The position numbers and the translations under genes were made by a program. From Cyanobacteria bacterium CYA (lineage in GTDB: Bacteria > Planctomycetota > Phycisphaerae > Phycisphaerales > UBA1924): a stretch of DNA of 64,000 bases. This document shows, one piece after another, positions 24,850 to 34,018 of this stretch. The stretch lies in contig RHKP01000006.1 of NCBI GenBank assembly GCA_008363215.1, forward strand, positions 55,125-119,124, given 5' to 3'. Numbering within the stretch: the stretch's first letter is position 1; each line of letters starts with the position of its first letter. Under the pieces are notes generated by a model. The model did no database searches. It was not told the DNA's origin and worked only from the letters and a program-made list of their open reading frames with translations.

Positions 24850-25511
24850 AGGTGGAGGTCGGGGGCATCGAGATCGAACTGCTGGGCGCACGGGCAGCCC
24901 GACGCGGCCGCACGCTTTTCGTCGCCGATCTGCACCTGGGCAAGTCCGAGGCGCTGCGGGCGGCCGGAGCGCCGATGTGCGGGGGCGACACGGGGGAGCA
25001 ACTAAGGCGCCTGGATCAACTCGTCGCAATTACCGGCGTCGAGCGTGTGGTTGTGCTGGGCGATCTGTTGCACGCGGTCTCTGGCGTGACCGAGGGGCTG
25101 GTCGAGTCGGTTGCGTCGTGGCGACGTTCGCACGTCTGGACGATGAGCGTGGTGCGCGGGAACCACGACCGCGTGCTCGACGATGTCGCCGGGGCGTGGA
25201 GACTGTGCGTACTCGATCCGGGGACGGTGGACGACGGACTGGAACTGGTGCATGACCCGGGTGATGCGAGCAGGACGCAGGCGTGGGTGGCAGGGCACGT
25301 ACATCCGGCGGTGCGTATCGGCGGGGCGGCCAACGCGATCAAACTCCCGTGCTTTCACCTGGTGAGCGGGCTGGGGCTTGTCTTGCCGGCTTTCAGCATG
25401 TTCACCGGGGGGCTGTGTGTGCGGAGCGGGGCGGGTGACAGACTGTTCGGCGCCACCGGGCGGCGCGTGATCGAGGTCGGTCAAACGCCGGCGCGGGCGT
25501 CTGGTTGGTGA
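24846..25511 (+). CDS. pdeM: Ligase-associated DNA damage response phosphoesterase PdeM
   Basis: 221 residues from a GTG at 24846 that overlaps the helicase stop (GTGA); another GTG at 24831 is possible. Metallophosphoesterase motifs are in order: VADLHLGKSE (Asp28, His30), VVLGDLLH, RGNHDR and GHVHP. This is the calcineurin-like fold with two metals. Family proteins are nucleases coupled to Lhr-type helicases in DNA repair. The usual partners, a three-prime exonuclease of the metallo-beta-lactamase type and the ligase, are not in this window. Confidence 0.92.
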   Translation: MKVEVGGIEIELLGARAARRGRTLFVADLHLGKSEALRAAGAPMCGGDTGEQLRRLDQLVAITGVERVVVLGDLLHAVSGVTEGLVESVASWRRSHVWTMSVVRGNHDRVLDDVAGAWRLCVLDPGTVDDGLELVHDPGDASRTQAWVAGHVHPAVRIGGAANAIKLPCFHLVSGLGLVLPAFSMFTGGLCVRSGAGDRLFGATGRRVIEVGQTPARASGW

Positions 25512-25621
25512 TGCATCGCCAAGGGGCATGGTCGGCGGCAAGGGCGGGCGTGGGAGGGCGACATGGTTGGCCCGGCCGTGGGACACGATTCGTCATTTGT
25601 GTGCTTTGCAACTTCCGCAGG

Positions 25622-25649
25622 CTCCCTCGCTGGTGTTTCGGGCTCGTTT
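25622..25649. repeat. Dispersed CTCCCTCGCT...TTCGGGCTCG element, copy 1
   Basis: CTCCCTCGCTGGTG then TTTCGGGCTCGTTT. The two conserved blocks recur at 39859-39887 and, on the other strand, at 48924-48949. It lies in the 160-base gap between pdeM and the permease. Confidence 0.65.
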
Positions 25650-25672
25650 GACACTGTCACGTCGCCACTTTG

Positions 25673-27115
25673 TCACCCTGGCACTCTCCTGCGGAACCGC
25701 GCCGCGTAGAGCACGGCCGCGAGGGCGATCCAGGCCAGGCCGATCAGGGCGGCGTTTTGGTTCGACTCGTTCAGCAGCGAGCCGATGACGATACCCAGTT
25801 CGCCGACGACGAATAACAGGGGAACGAACGGGTATCCGAGTGAACGCAGCGGGGCGGACTGCGCGCGCAGTTCCTTCGATTCTGCGCGACCTCGGCTGGC
25901 CAGGAAGAACACGGCCGCTCCAGTCAGTCCGAAGAACACACTGTCGACCGCGACCACGCCGTTGACCAGCGTGTCCACCGCCTGTCGCTGCAAACCCGCG
26001 GCCAGCAGCAGCACGAGCCCGGCTCCGCCGAGCAGTATGATGGACGCGGTGGGCGTACGGAAGCGCGGGTGCAGGCGGGCGAACGGGGAGAAGAAGCGTC
26101 CATCGGCCGCCATGCCGTACAGCAGGCGCGGGCCCGAGAGAAACTGTGCATTCAGCACTCCGAACGCGGAGATGCCCACGGCTGCGGCGATGAGGCGTGC
26201 CCCGCTGCCGGGCAGCACGGTGCTGACCGCTTCGGCCGCGAGCGCCGTGCTTTCGGCCACGCCCCGGACGCCGAGCAGGTGGAGGTAGGCCCAGTTGGCC
26301 AGCAGGTAGATGAGTACGACGATCATGACACCGCCGAAGATGGCGCGAGGGAGATTGCGTGCGGGCTGGCGCACTTCGCCGGAGATCCAAAGGGCGTGCT
26401 GCCAGCCGCCGTAGGCAAAGAACGCGGGAACGAGTGCCGCCATGACGCCGACGATGGCGCGAGTCGACTCGTTCATGAGTGCTTCGACGGGCGGGCGGAT
26501 GTCGGTCCAGGGGACGCCTTTGGAGAAGAACAAGGCGGCGGCGGCGACGGTGAGCAAAGTGGCGATCTTGCAGACGACGGTGAGGTTCTGAATGCGTGAA
26601 CCCCAGCGCACGCCGATGATATTGGCGCCGGCCAGAAGCACGATCAGCACCGTCGCGGTGGCGAAGGCTGCCTGTGGGCGTGCTTCCGAGCCAACGATCG
26701 AGAAGATGAGGTGCTGGGCGCAGATGAGGCTGATGATGGCAATGGCGCCGGGCTGGATGACGGTCGCATTGCAGAAGACGAAGAGGAACCCCGGCAGCGG
26801 GCCATAGGAGTCGCGGAGGATCTGATATTGCGCGCCGCTGGCGTGGTAGCATCGTCCGAGTGCGGCGAAGGTGAGCGCGCCGCACAGGGCGATGAAGCCG
26901 CCGATGCTCCAGGCGAGCAGGGCGAGAGAGCCCGTTCCGGTCAGCCGCACCACGTTGCTGGGGTTGAAGAAGATGCCCACGCCGATGATGGCACCGATGA
27001 CGATGCAGGTGGCATCGAAGCCGGAGAGGACGCGGGAGGGAGCACCCGGAGGTTGAGGTGCGTGAACGCCGGGCATGGCTGCGGAGGGCGGGGCGTTCTG
27101 TTCGAGGGTGGACAT
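25673..27115 (-). CDS. APC-superfamily amino-acid permease
   Basis: 480 residues with about twelve hydrophobic helices. The first helix contains ATCIVIGAIIGVGIFFNPS, the G-S/A-G-type unwound substrate site of the amino acid-polyamine-organocation family (GAIIGVGIF). Other landmarks are LSGFDATC before TM1, FFAYGGWQHALWISGEVRQPARNLPRAI (TM6 and the following loop with the conserved E-x-x-x-P-x-R-x-x-P), and FGVLNAQFLSGPRLLYGMAADG (TM8). Together these point to the LAT-like subgroup. Substrate is unknown. The N-terminus is a hydrophilic Pro-rich 25 residues. Downstream is the end of the DNA repair pair on the opposite strand. Confidence 0.9.
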   Translation of the reverse strand: MSTLEQNAPPSAAMPGVHAPQPPGAPSRVLSGFDATCIVIGAIIGVGIFFNPSNVVRLTGTGSLALLAWSIGGFIALCGALTFAALGRCYHASGAQYQILRDSYGPLPGFLFVFCNATVIQPGAIAIISLICAQHLIFSIVGSEARPQAAFATATVLIVLLAGANIIGVRWGSRIQNLTVVCKIATLLTVAAAALFFSKGVPWTDIRPPVEALMNESTRAIVGVMAALVPAFFAYGGWQHALWISGEVRQPARNLPRAIFGGVMIVVLIYLLANWAYLHLLGVRGVAESTALAAEAVSTVLPGSGARLIAAAVGISAFGVLNAQFLSGPRLLYGMAADGRFFSPFARLHPRFRTPTASIILLGGAGLVLLLAAGLQRQAVDTLVNGVVAVDSVFFGLTGAAVFFLASRGRAESKELRAQSAPLRSLGYPFVPLLFVVGELGIVIGSLLNESNQNAALIGLAWIALAAVLYAARFRRRVPG

Positions 27116-27215
27116 GGCAACAGCCTACACGTCCGTGCTGTGGCGTGCGGGCAATACAAGAAGCAGGAGGTCGCGGACGCCTCTTCCTCGCCCGCGCCCC
27201 GCGCACATGCACAAG

Positions 27216-27440
27216 TCAGCAATCGGCCGCGAAGCCGGCGAGAAGGGCCTGTACGTCGAAGTGGTCGCGCGAGCCGTCGGGAGGCATGGCGCCGCACACA
27301 TCTCCGTGCTTGTTCATTCCGATCGCGGTCCATTCTGGGCCGAGGTCATCAACGCGATCGGCGGACGGTGCGGCGATGCGCATGGGGATACGAAGTGTGA
27401 GCGTCCCGAGGCTGATGACGGGGGAGTACGTGTTTTTCAT
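27216..27440 (-). CDS. Small hypothetical protein
   Basis: 74 residues from an ATG at 27440 with AAGGAAGG 8-15 bases upstream. The sequence starts MKNTYSPVISLGTLTLRIPM and includes VDDLGPEWTAIGMNKHGDVCGAMPP, ending FAADC. It has no signal peptide and no known motif. The good ribosome binding site and non-shadow composition support a real gene. It lies alone between the permease start and coaD; the permease is 100 bases downstream on the same strand. Confidence 0.5.
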   Translation of the reverse strand: MKNTYSPVISLGTLTLRIPMRIAAPSADRVDDLGPEWTAIGMNKHGDVCGAMPPDGSRDHFDVQALLAGFAADC

Positions 27441-27760
27441 GCGTCGGCCTTCCTTTGAGTGTCTCGTCCCACGAGGTGCGGGATGGCGTCGGCAAGGAAA
27501 TGGAGGGACGGAACGGGCCAAGTCCAGCAAATCTGGTTGTTGCACCACGAGTGCCGGACCCGATTTCCCAGTTTGTCTTTTGGCAAGTGTTGAGCCCGCC
27601 GGACTTTGCGACCACGGGTCGCCGGATGTGGCTGGCCGTGGGGCCAACCGGAGGTGGAGGGTCCGGGCGGTCGCCTGCGGGGAGGGCCAGGCCGTCAACA
27701 CCGCAGCGCGGGGGGGTGCGGGGATTCGCAGATCTGTCCGGGTCCGGATACGCTGTGCCC
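27441..27760. other. Intergenic region with no recognised element
   Basis: 320 bases between divergent genes. It should hold promoters for the small leftward gene and for coaD, but I see no clear -10/-35 pair, repeat or RNA fold. Confidence 0.5.
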
Positions 27761-28252
27761 ATGCAGACGACCGCCGTGTATGCAGGGAGTTTCGATCCGC
27801 CCACCCGCGGGCATGAATGGATGATCGAGCGCGGGGCCGAGTTGTTCGGGCGGATCATCGTGGCGGTGGCGCGCAACCCGGAGAAGCCGTACACCTATCC
27901 GCTGGAGCAGCGTGTGGGCTGGCTGTCCGAATTGGTGAAGCGGTTTCCCAACGCAGAGGTAGCGACGATCGAGAATGAGTTTCTGGCGCACTACGCGGCG
28001 CGGGTGGGGGCTTCGTACGTGATCCGCGGCATCCGCGACGAGGACGACTACCGCTACGAGCGTGCCATGCGCTATGTGAACGGCGACTTGAACGGCAACT
28101 TGACCACCGTGTTCCTGATGCCCCCGCGCGAGTTGTGCGAAGTGTCATCGAGTTTCGTCAAGGGCATGATCGGACCGGAGGGTTGGCAGGAGATCGTGCG
28201 CCGGTACCTGCCGGGCCCGGTGTTCCGCGATCTTGCGGTTTCGCACGGTTAG
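27761..28252 (+). CDS. coaD: Phosphopantetheine adenylyltransferase
   Basis: 163 residues, the standard size. The nucleotidyltransferase signature is YAGSFDPPTRGHEWMI (TxGH motif), followed by VIRGIRDEDDYRYERAMRYVN, where family members have VRGLR-D-x-DFEYE, and LCEVSSSFVKGM, equivalent to the ISSS-x-V motif near the C-terminus. It transfers AMP from ATP to 4'-phosphopantetheine, the penultimate step of coenzyme A synthesis. The gene is monocistronic as far as can be seen. Confidence 0.97.
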   Translation: MQTTAVYAGSFDPPTRGHEWMIERGAELFGRIIVAVARNPEKPYTYPLEQRVGWLSELVKRFPNAEVATIENEFLAHYAARVGASYVIRGIRDEDDYRYERAMRYVNGDLNGNLTTVFLMPPRELCEVSSSFVKGMIGPEGWQEIVRRYLPGPVFRDLAVSHG

Positions 28253-28261
28253 CGGGCGGGC

Positions 28262-28295
28262 GAAAAAAGACAAGGGCGAGCCCGCAGGCCCGCCC
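28262..28295 (-). terminator. Terminator of the leftward PEP-CTERM gene
   Basis: On the minus strand GGGCGGGCC, loop TGCG, GGCTCGCCC make a nine-pair stem with one G-T wobble, followed by TTGTCTTTTTT. It is 33 bases past the PEP-CTERM stop and also lies just after coaD on the other strand. Confidence 0.75.
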
Positions 28296-28327
28296 CTGGC
28301 GTGAGCGGTCAAAGAGCGTGCCGGGTC

Positions 28328-29134
28328 TCAGCGACGGCGGCGCGTCGCGACGATGCCGGCTGCGCCGAGCAACCCGATGACTCCAGGCGCCGGCACGAAG
28401 GCGGCGGCGGAGAAGATCCCGCTGCCGGTGAAGGTGGAGGGCAGCATGCCGATGAGGCTGCCGCTGGCAATGTCGTACATGTAGAAGTTCATCTGCGTGG
28501 TGTTGGGTCCGTCGGTGACGTAGTAGGCGATGCCGTTGTGGACAGCCAGTCCGTCGATGTCGGTCTCCCCGCCCGGATAGGGCGCGACGAAGGTCGTGGT
28601 CTGGTTGACGTCGTCGATGGCATAGAGCCCGGCGCCGCCGGAATCGCTCAGCCCGTACAACTTGCCGTCGGTGGCGTCGACGTCGAGCCCGCCGAAGTCG
28701 AACGTGGAGGAGTAGGCCCAGTTGAGGGTGGCTACGCCGGTGACGGGGTTGATGGTGTAGACGCCTTCCGTGGAGATGTTGCGCGTGCCGACGAGGTTGC
28801 CGTTGCGCCAGCCGAGCCCGACGAAGTTGGTATTCGATCCGTTGTAGGTCAGGCCGGCGACGAGCGTGGGCGTGAGCCCGCCGAGACTGAATGCGGACGC
28901 GTAGAGGTTACCGCCGTTGTTCCAGTAGAGGGTGTTGGAGCCGGGGTCATAGGCCATGCCCCAGGCCTTCGATTCGGACGTGCTCGAACTGTACAGCGCC
29001 GTGGCGACGCCGGTGCTGATGTCCACGTGCCAGATGGTGCCAGTGCCCGACTGGTCGTTGGCGACGATGAGTTGCGCCTGGCTCGCCGATGCGATGAGCG
29101 CGAGCGCACCAATTCCGGTCCATATCTTGCGCAT
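28328..29134 (-). CDS. Exported PEP-CTERM-type protein
   Basis: 268 residues from ATG 29134 with AGGAGG 9-14 bases upstream. The signal peptide IWTGIGALALIASASQAQ is followed by a beta-rich Gly/Thr/Asn-rich domain with repeats like TGVATALYSS and GVYTINPVTGVATLNW, consistent with a beta-propeller or DUF4394-like fold. The C-terminus VPAPGVIGLLGAAGIVATRRRR is the sorting signal: a PxP-type motif, a hydrophobic helix and a basic end. Such proteins are processed by exosortase and associate with the exopolysaccharide or cell surface in Phycisphaerae. The ligand is unknown. Confidence 0.82.
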   Translation of the reverse strand: MRKIWTGIGALALIASASQAQLIVANDQSGTGTIWHVDISTGVATALYSSSTSESKAWGMAYDPGSNTLYWNNGGNLYASAFSLGGLTPTLVAGLTYNGSNTNFVGLGWRNGNLVGTRNISTEGVYTINPVTGVATLNWAYSSTFDFGGLDVDATDGKLYGLSDSGGAGLYAIDDVNQTTTFVAPYPGGETDIDGLAVHNGIAYYVTDGPNTTQMNFYMYDIASGSLIGMLPSTFTGSGIFSAAAFVPAPGVIGLLGAAGIVATRRRR

Positions 29135-29274
29135 GGTCTTGCCTCCTGACGTTCCTCTCTCGGGCAGGGGCGGAACCTGCCCATGACGGCGACACAACGT
29201 CACCGCTCTCAGAAGGTAGGATAACCACGCTACATACCGCGTGCAAGGCAAATTTTCGGGATGATGGAGTACGA

Positions 29275-30615
29275 TTATTTCAGCAGCCGCTCGAGGAAGT
29301 GGATGTCCACGTTTCCCGTGCGGAACTCGGATTGTTCCATCAGGCGGCTGTGGAGGGGGATGGTCGTGCGGATGGGTCCGACCGTGAACTCACGGAGGGC
29401 GCGCGCGGTGCGTTCGATGCACTGGGGCCGATCGTCAGCGTGGCAGATGAGTTTGCCGACCATCGAGTCGTAGTTGGGCGGCACGCGATAGCCGGACACG
29501 ACATGCGAGTCGAGCCGCACGCCCGGCCCCCCCGGGGCTTGCCAGGTCGTAATCACCCCGGCCGAGGGCATGAAGCCCTTGTCGGGGTCTTCAGCGTTGA
29601 TGCGGCACTCGATGGCGTGCCCCCTGATGCTGATGTCGCGCTGCCGGAAGGGCAGTTCTTCCCCCGCCGCGACGAGGATGGTGGTTTTGACGATGTCGAC
29701 GCCGGTGATGCACTCGGTGACGGGATGCTCGACCTGGACGCGGGTGTTGACTTCGAGCATGTAGAAGTTCTGCCTGGCGTCCATGAGGAACTCGACGGTC
29801 GCGGCGCCGGAGTACTCGGCACTCTTGACGAGTCGTGCCGCTGAGTCACAGACGCGCTCGATCTTCTTTCGATCGATGCCGGGGCCGGGGGCTTCTTCGA
29901 TGATCTTCTGGTGCCGGCGCTGCATGGAGCAGTCACGTTCCCAGAGGTGAATGGCGTTGCCGTGCTTGTCGCCGAGCACCTGCACCTCGATGTGCCGGGC
30001 CGATTCGAGAAACTTCTCGATGAAGACCGAGCCGTTGCCGAAGGCGGCCATGGCTTCCTGCTGGGCTTTCTTGATGTTGGCGCGGAGGGTTGCTTCGTTA
30101 TGGCAGACGCGCATGCCGCGTCCGCCGCCGCCTGCGGCCGCCTTGATGATCACCGGGTATCCGATTTCGCTGGCAACCTCGACCGCCTCCTCCTCGTTTT
30201 CAATCGCGCCCTCGGAGCCGGGGAAAGTGGGCACCTTGGCGGCGCGAGCGAACTTCTTGGCTTCAACCTTGTCGCCCAGTCGCTTCATCGCCTCGGGGCT
30301 GGGCCCGATGAACTCGATCTTGCACTCGCGGCAGATTTCGCTGAACTCGGCCCGCTCGGCCAGGAAGCCGTAGCCGGGATGGATGGCGTCAACGTCGGCG
30401 AGCTCTGCGGCCGAGACGATGCGCGAGATGTTCAGGTAACTCTCGCGAGCCGGTGCCGGCCCGATGCAGATGGCCCGATCGGCCAGGCGCAGGTAGGGGG
30501 CGTCGCGGTCGGCCTCGGAATAGACGCAAACCGTCTCGATTCCCAGTTCCTGGCAGGCCCGCATGATGCGAAGGGCAATCTCGCCACGGTTTGCGATGAG
30601 CACGCGCTTGAACAT
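29275..30615 (-). CDS. accC: Acetyl-CoA carboxylase biotin carboxylase subunit
   Basis: 446 residues, typical. The sequence begins MFKRVLIANRGEIALRIMRACQELGI, then PGYGFLAERAEF, the ATP-grasp glycine loop AAAGGGGRGMRV, HIEVQVLGDKHGNAIHLWERDCSMQRRHQKIIEEAPGP with catalytic residues, and EVNTRVQVEHPVTE. It carboxylates biotin on AccB using ATP and bicarbonate in fatty-acid synthesis. It follows accB on the same strand with an 18-base gap, the usual operon. Confidence 0.98.
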   Translation of the reverse strand: MFKRVLIANRGEIALRIMRACQELGIETVCVYSEADRDAPYLRLADRAICIGPAPARESYLNISRIVSAAELADVDAIHPGYGFLAERAEFSEICRECKIEFIGPSPEAMKRLGDKVEAKKFARAAKVPTFPGSEGAIENEEEAVEVASEIGYPVIIKAAAGGGGRGMRVCHNEATLRANIKKAQQEAMAAFGNGSVFIEKFLESARHIEVQVLGDKHGNAIHLWERDCSMQRRHQKIIEEAPGPGIDRKKIERVCDSAARLVKSAEYSGAATVEFLMDARQNFYMLEVNTRVQVEHPVTECITGVDIVKTTILVAAGEELPFRQRDISIRGHAIECRINAEDPDKGFMPSAGVITTWQAPGGPGVRLDSHVVSGYRVPPNYDSMVGKLICHADDRPQCIERTARALREFTVGPIRTTIPLHSRLMEQSEFRTGNVDIHFLERLLK

Positions 30616-30633
30616 GATTTCTCTTCGCGCCGA

Positions 30634-31146
30634 TCAGTTCGGACGGACCAGGTACAGTTTCTGCCCGAACTCGACAGCCTCCCCGTCCTTGACCAGTTGG
30701 CGCTCGATCTTCCCGCTCACCCCGGCCTTGATCTCGTTGAAGACTTTCATCGCCTCGACCAGGCAGACGATCGAGTCGTCCGAGACGGCACTGCCCACCG
30801 CGACGTACGGGTCGGCGTCGGGATTCGGGGACGAATAGAAGGTGCCCACCATCGGGGATTCGATGGCCACCAGATCTCCGTTGTCGTCGGCCTCGTCGGT
30901 TCCTGTTCCGTCGACGCTGGGCTCGGCTCCGAAGTCCTCCGCCGCCGCCGGCCGCGGACGGGCCGCGGTCGCCGGCGCCGGGCCACCGACGCCCTGATAG
31001 ATGACGGGCTGATGGTTGACCACGGTCTGAGTTTCCGCTCCGCGGCGGATCTTGACGGTTTCCTGCTGATCTTCGAGATCGAGTTCGGTCAACTCGTTCT
31101 CCACCATCAGCCGCACCAGTTCCTTGAGTTTGCGAATGTCGATCAT
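30634..31146 (-). CDS. accB: Biotin carboxyl carrier protein of acetyl-CoA carboxylase
   Basis: 170 residues from ATG 31146 (MIDIRKLKELVRLMVENELTELDLED, the AccB N-terminus). An Ala/Pro/Asp-rich linker at about 60-95 is followed by the biotinyl domain with SPMVGTFYSSPNPDADPYV and the biotinylation site VEAMKVFNEIKA, where the lysine is attached to biotin. The C-terminus EFGQKLYLVRPN is typical. The frame is open to 31227 but the upstream codons are not AccB. efp, a common neighbour, is not here. Confidence 0.97.
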   Translation of the reverse strand: MIDIRKLKELVRLMVENELTELDLEDQQETVKIRRGAETQTVVNHQPVIYQGVGGPAPATAARPRPAAAEDFGAEPSVDGTGTDEADDNGDLVAIESPMVGTFYSSPNPDADPYVAVGSAVSDDSIVCLVEAMKVFNEIKAGVSGKIERQLVKDGEAVEFGQKLYLVRPN

Positions 31147-31347
31147 GATCTCTTGCCAATCCGGCTCGAAAGTGACCGCAGATTTCCAACCAGCGCGTAC
31201 GGGGAGGTACGCCGCACGTTTCCCCACGCCCGGGGACCATGATGATACGGCGGCGGCGCTTCGCTTGCGCGCCCGGTCAGGCTCGGACCGGGCCGGTACA
31301 CTCTGCCCGGACGAGAGCCGACTTCATTGTCCCGGAGCGCCGGACCC

Positions 31348-32898
31348 GTGTTGGAGCAACTCAGGCATTCTCCTCGCGCCGGCTCGATCGCTCTGGTCCT
31401 GGCTTCCGGCGTGTTGCTCGGGCCGATGCTGGTCGAGTTCATCGGCGGCGCATTGAGCGCGCTTTCCCACGGCGCACCGCCCTGGCCGGGGCTGAGCATC
31501 GTGATCCGCACGCTGGCGGTCAGCCTTCTCATCGGCGCGGCAGCGACGGGGATGGGCTGGTTCCCTGCGCGGGTGCTGGCCTCACGCCGTGCCGGCCGGC
31601 TTGGGGCGCTGTGCCTGGTGCCACTGTTGATGCCGCCGTACCTTGCGTATTCGGGCTACTCGATTCTTCGCGATCCGTCGTGGATCACCGGCGACTGGCT
31701 CGAGTCGCTCAGCACCCGCGGACACGCTTGGGTGACGATCAGCACCGGGCGCGCGCTGGCGATACTGGGGCTGGCGTTGTGGGCCTGGCCGCTCAGCGCG
31801 TTCGTGCTGGCGGCCGGGATGCGGGGGCAGGGGGCGGATGATGCGTTGCGGCTCGATGCGCCGCCGCTGCGTCGGGTGTGGGAGCGGCTCTTGATGCATC
31901 GGGCGGGCATTGCCGGCGGGGTGCTGGTAGTGGCGCTGACGGCGATCGGATCGGCCGTGCCGTTGCACCTGGCACAGATCGACACCGTATCCATCGACCT
32001 GTGGCGACGCATGAGCGAATCGTCGCCTGGACGTTGGGGAGCGGTGTGGTTGGCGGGCTGGCCGATCGTTGCGGCGGCGGTCGCGGGGGCGATGGTGACG
32101 CCGCGTCTGGTGCGGCGTCTGGCGATGGATACGCCGGTGGAGTCCGATTCGGTCTGCCCGAGTCGGCGCACGCGCGTGGCGGCATGGGCGGCGTGGCTGG
32201 CGGCCACGGTGTTTCCGTTGACGCTGTTCATCCTCACGATCCAGAGCCCGCGTTCACTGGTCGAGTTCTGGAAACTGAGCGGGGCGGGGCTGTGGAACGG
32301 GCTGCGGACAGCAGTCGGAGTGGCGGTCGTTTCAGGGCTGCTCGGGCTGGGGGTTTCCTACGTCATCGACATGTCGCGTCGCCCGCGGACGGGGTTGATC
32401 GGTGTCGTGATCGGTGCGTGGGTGTTCACCGCCGTCATCCCGGGGGTATTCATCGGCGCGGCACTGTCGCGACTGGGAACTTCACTTCCGCGAGGGTGGG
32501 CTGACGTGTTGCTGATTGATGCACATCTGGCGCGGTTCGCGTGCGTGCCGATGCTGGTTGGGGCGATCAGTGCGCTGTCGGAGTCGCCGGAACTGTGCGA
32601 TCTGCGACAGATCGAAGGGACGTCGGGCTGGGGTGTGTGGGTGCGTGCCTGCTTGCAGCGGAGGGTTCCCGTGCTGGCGGCCGCGCTGGCGGCGGGCATC
32701 ATGGGGCTGCACGAGATCGAAGCGACCACCATGCTGCTTCCACCCGGGCGCGACAACCTCGCCCAGCAGATCCTGGGGTACCTGCATTTCTCGCGGATGG
32801 AGGAGATGTCGGCGGCGGCGGTGTACCTGATCGGAGGCGGGCTGCTGGCCGGCGCGGGCGTGTCGGCGCTGTTGTGGCGATCGTGGCGCAGATCCTGA
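31348..32898 (+). CDS. Iron/thiamine-type ABC transporter permease, two-domain
   Basis: 516 residues from GTG 31348 with GGAG at 31334-31337; a TTG at 31327 in the same frame is an alternative. About twelve hydrophobic segments form two halves, each with a permease loop: RMLxxDAP-type DDALRLDAPPLRRVWERLLMHRA (about 175-195) and LCDLRQIEGTSGWGVWVRACLQRRVPVLAA (about 415-445). This is the FbpB/ThiP architecture of ferric-iron or thiamine importers. No ATPase or binding protein gene is adjacent, so partner genes must be elsewhere. It is followed 25 bases later by the NHL lipoprotein gene on the same strand. Confidence 0.85.
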   Translation: MLEQLRHSPRAGSIALVLASGVLLGPMLVEFIGGALSALSHGAPPWPGLSIVIRTLAVSLLIGAAATGMGWFPARVLASRRAGRLGALCLVPLLMPPYLAYSGYSILRDPSWITGDWLESLSTRGHAWVTISTGRALAILGLALWAWPLSAFVLAAGMRGQGADDALRLDAPPLRRVWERLLMHRAGIAGGVLVVALTAIGSAVPLHLAQIDTVSIDLWRRMSESSPGRWGAVWLAGWPIVAAAVAGAMVTPRLVRRLAMDTPVESDSVCPSRRTRVAAWAAWLAATVFPLTLFILTIQSPRSLVEFWKLSGAGLWNGLRTAVGVAVVSGLLGLGVSYVIDMSRRPRTGLIGVVIGAWVFTAVIPGVFIGAALSRLGTSLPRGWADVLLIDAHLARFACVPMLVGAISALSESPELCDLRQIEGTSGWGVWVRACLQRRVPVLAAALAAGIMGLHEIEATTMLLPPGRDNLAQQILGYLHFSRMEEMSAAAVYLIGGGLLAGAGVSALLWRSWRRS

Positions 32899-32923
32899 AC
32901 CCAATTCCCGACGAATCTGTACC

Positions 32924-34018
32924 ATGTGTCGAGTGAGGAAGGTATCCCCCATTTCACTCCTTTGCGTCGCGCTGGCGACGGGCTTTTTGCCCGGCTGCCG
33001 GTCCGATCCAGAGGGCGAGGCCTTCCGTCCGACCAGTCTTTTCGGTGAGGCGGGTTTGTTTCCCGGGCAGTTCAGTTATCCGCGGGCGATCGAGTCCTGT
33101 GGCGATTCGGTCTTCGTTGTTGATAAGTCTGCACGGGTGCAGCGTTTGGACGCAGCAACCGGAAGGTACCAAGGCGGATTTCGTATGCCCGAGTGGGAAC
33201 TTGGCAAGCCGACCGGGCTGAGCGTCGGTCCCAGCCCTTTTGAGCCCGGCACACCCGTGCTCTACGTGGCCGACACGCATTACCACCGCGTGGCGGTCTA
33301 TCCCATTCCGAACAACGCGGACTCGGATGGTCGCGCGTCGGTCGAACCGCTGTTTTCGTTCGGCGAGTACGGGACGGGGTTGGGGCAGTTTGTCTATGTC
33401 ACCGACGTTGCGATCGACGCCGACGAAACGGGGCGTGTCCGGCGCCTCTACGTGAGCGAGTATGGCGGCAATGATCGCATCACCGTCTTCGAGGTCGGGG
33501 GCGGGCAGATTGTTCCGAAGTTCACCTTTGGGTACTTTTCCGATGGCCTCGGCGTGGTCGGGTCAAGCGCGGTGCCGTTCGAGAGGCCCCAGGCGATCGA
33601 GATCGAGCACGAAGCCCGTGAACTGATCGTCCTTGACACGTGCAATCATCGCATCGCGCGTCTGAACATGGAGGGCGAACTGATAACCTGGATCGGCGAC
33701 GATCCCAGCGAAGCGACTTTTCTGAACCCCCAGGGGTTGGTGCTGCTGGAGGGGCGCCGGGCGCTGGTGGCCGAGTTCCTCGGCAATCGTGTGCAGATGG
33801 TGGACCTTGATTCGGGCAAGTCTGTGGCGACCTATGGGCAGGCAGGACGCATGCCCGGTGAACTGGCCAGCCCCTGGGCGGTGACGGCGATCGGGAATCG
33901 TGCCTATGTGCTTGACTCGGGCAACAACCGTGTGCAGGGCTTTCGCATCGGTGCGTCGCGTCTGTGGCCGGCATGGAGCAGGGTGGCGTCGCTGCCGCAC
34001 GCGGGAGGGCGCCCGTGA
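32924..34018 (+). CDS. NHL-repeat lipoprotein
   Basis: 364 residues. The signal peptide PISLLCVALATGFLPGC ends in the lipobox LPGC, so the mature protein is lipid-anchored outside the cytoplasm. An NHL beta-propeller of about six blades follows, with repeats such as GQFSYPRAIESCGDSVFVVDKSARVQRLD, LYVADTHYHRVAVYP, LIVLDTCNHRIARLN and AYVLDSGNNRVQGFR. The stop overlaps the start of the next gene (GTGA), so it is the first clear member of the long MoxR/VWA cluster. A role as an extracytoplasmic scaffold or sensor of that machine is inferred. Confidence 0.85.
   Translation: MCRVRKVSPISLLCVALATGFLPGCRSDPEGEAFRPTSLFGEAGLFPGQFSYPRAIESCGDSVFVVDKSARVQRLDAATGRYQGGFRMPEWELGKPTGLSVGPSPFEPGTPVLYVADTHYHRVAVYPIPNNADSDGRASVEPLFSFGEYGTGLGQFVYVTDVAIDADETGRVRRLYVSEYGGNDRITVFEVGGGQIVPKFTFGYFSDGLGVVGSSAVPFERPQAIEIEHEARELIVLDTCNHRIARLNMEGELITWIGDDPSEATFLNPQGLVLLEGRRALVAEFLGNRVQMVDLDSGKSVATYGQAGRMPGELASPWAVTAIGNRAYVLDSGNNRVQGFRIGASRLWPAWSRVASLPHAGGRP

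Noticed and set aside
23239..25029. 596-codon open frame on the minus strand
   Set aside because: Antisense of the Lhr-type helicase; no motifs of its own and Gln/Arg/His-rich composition typical of shadows.
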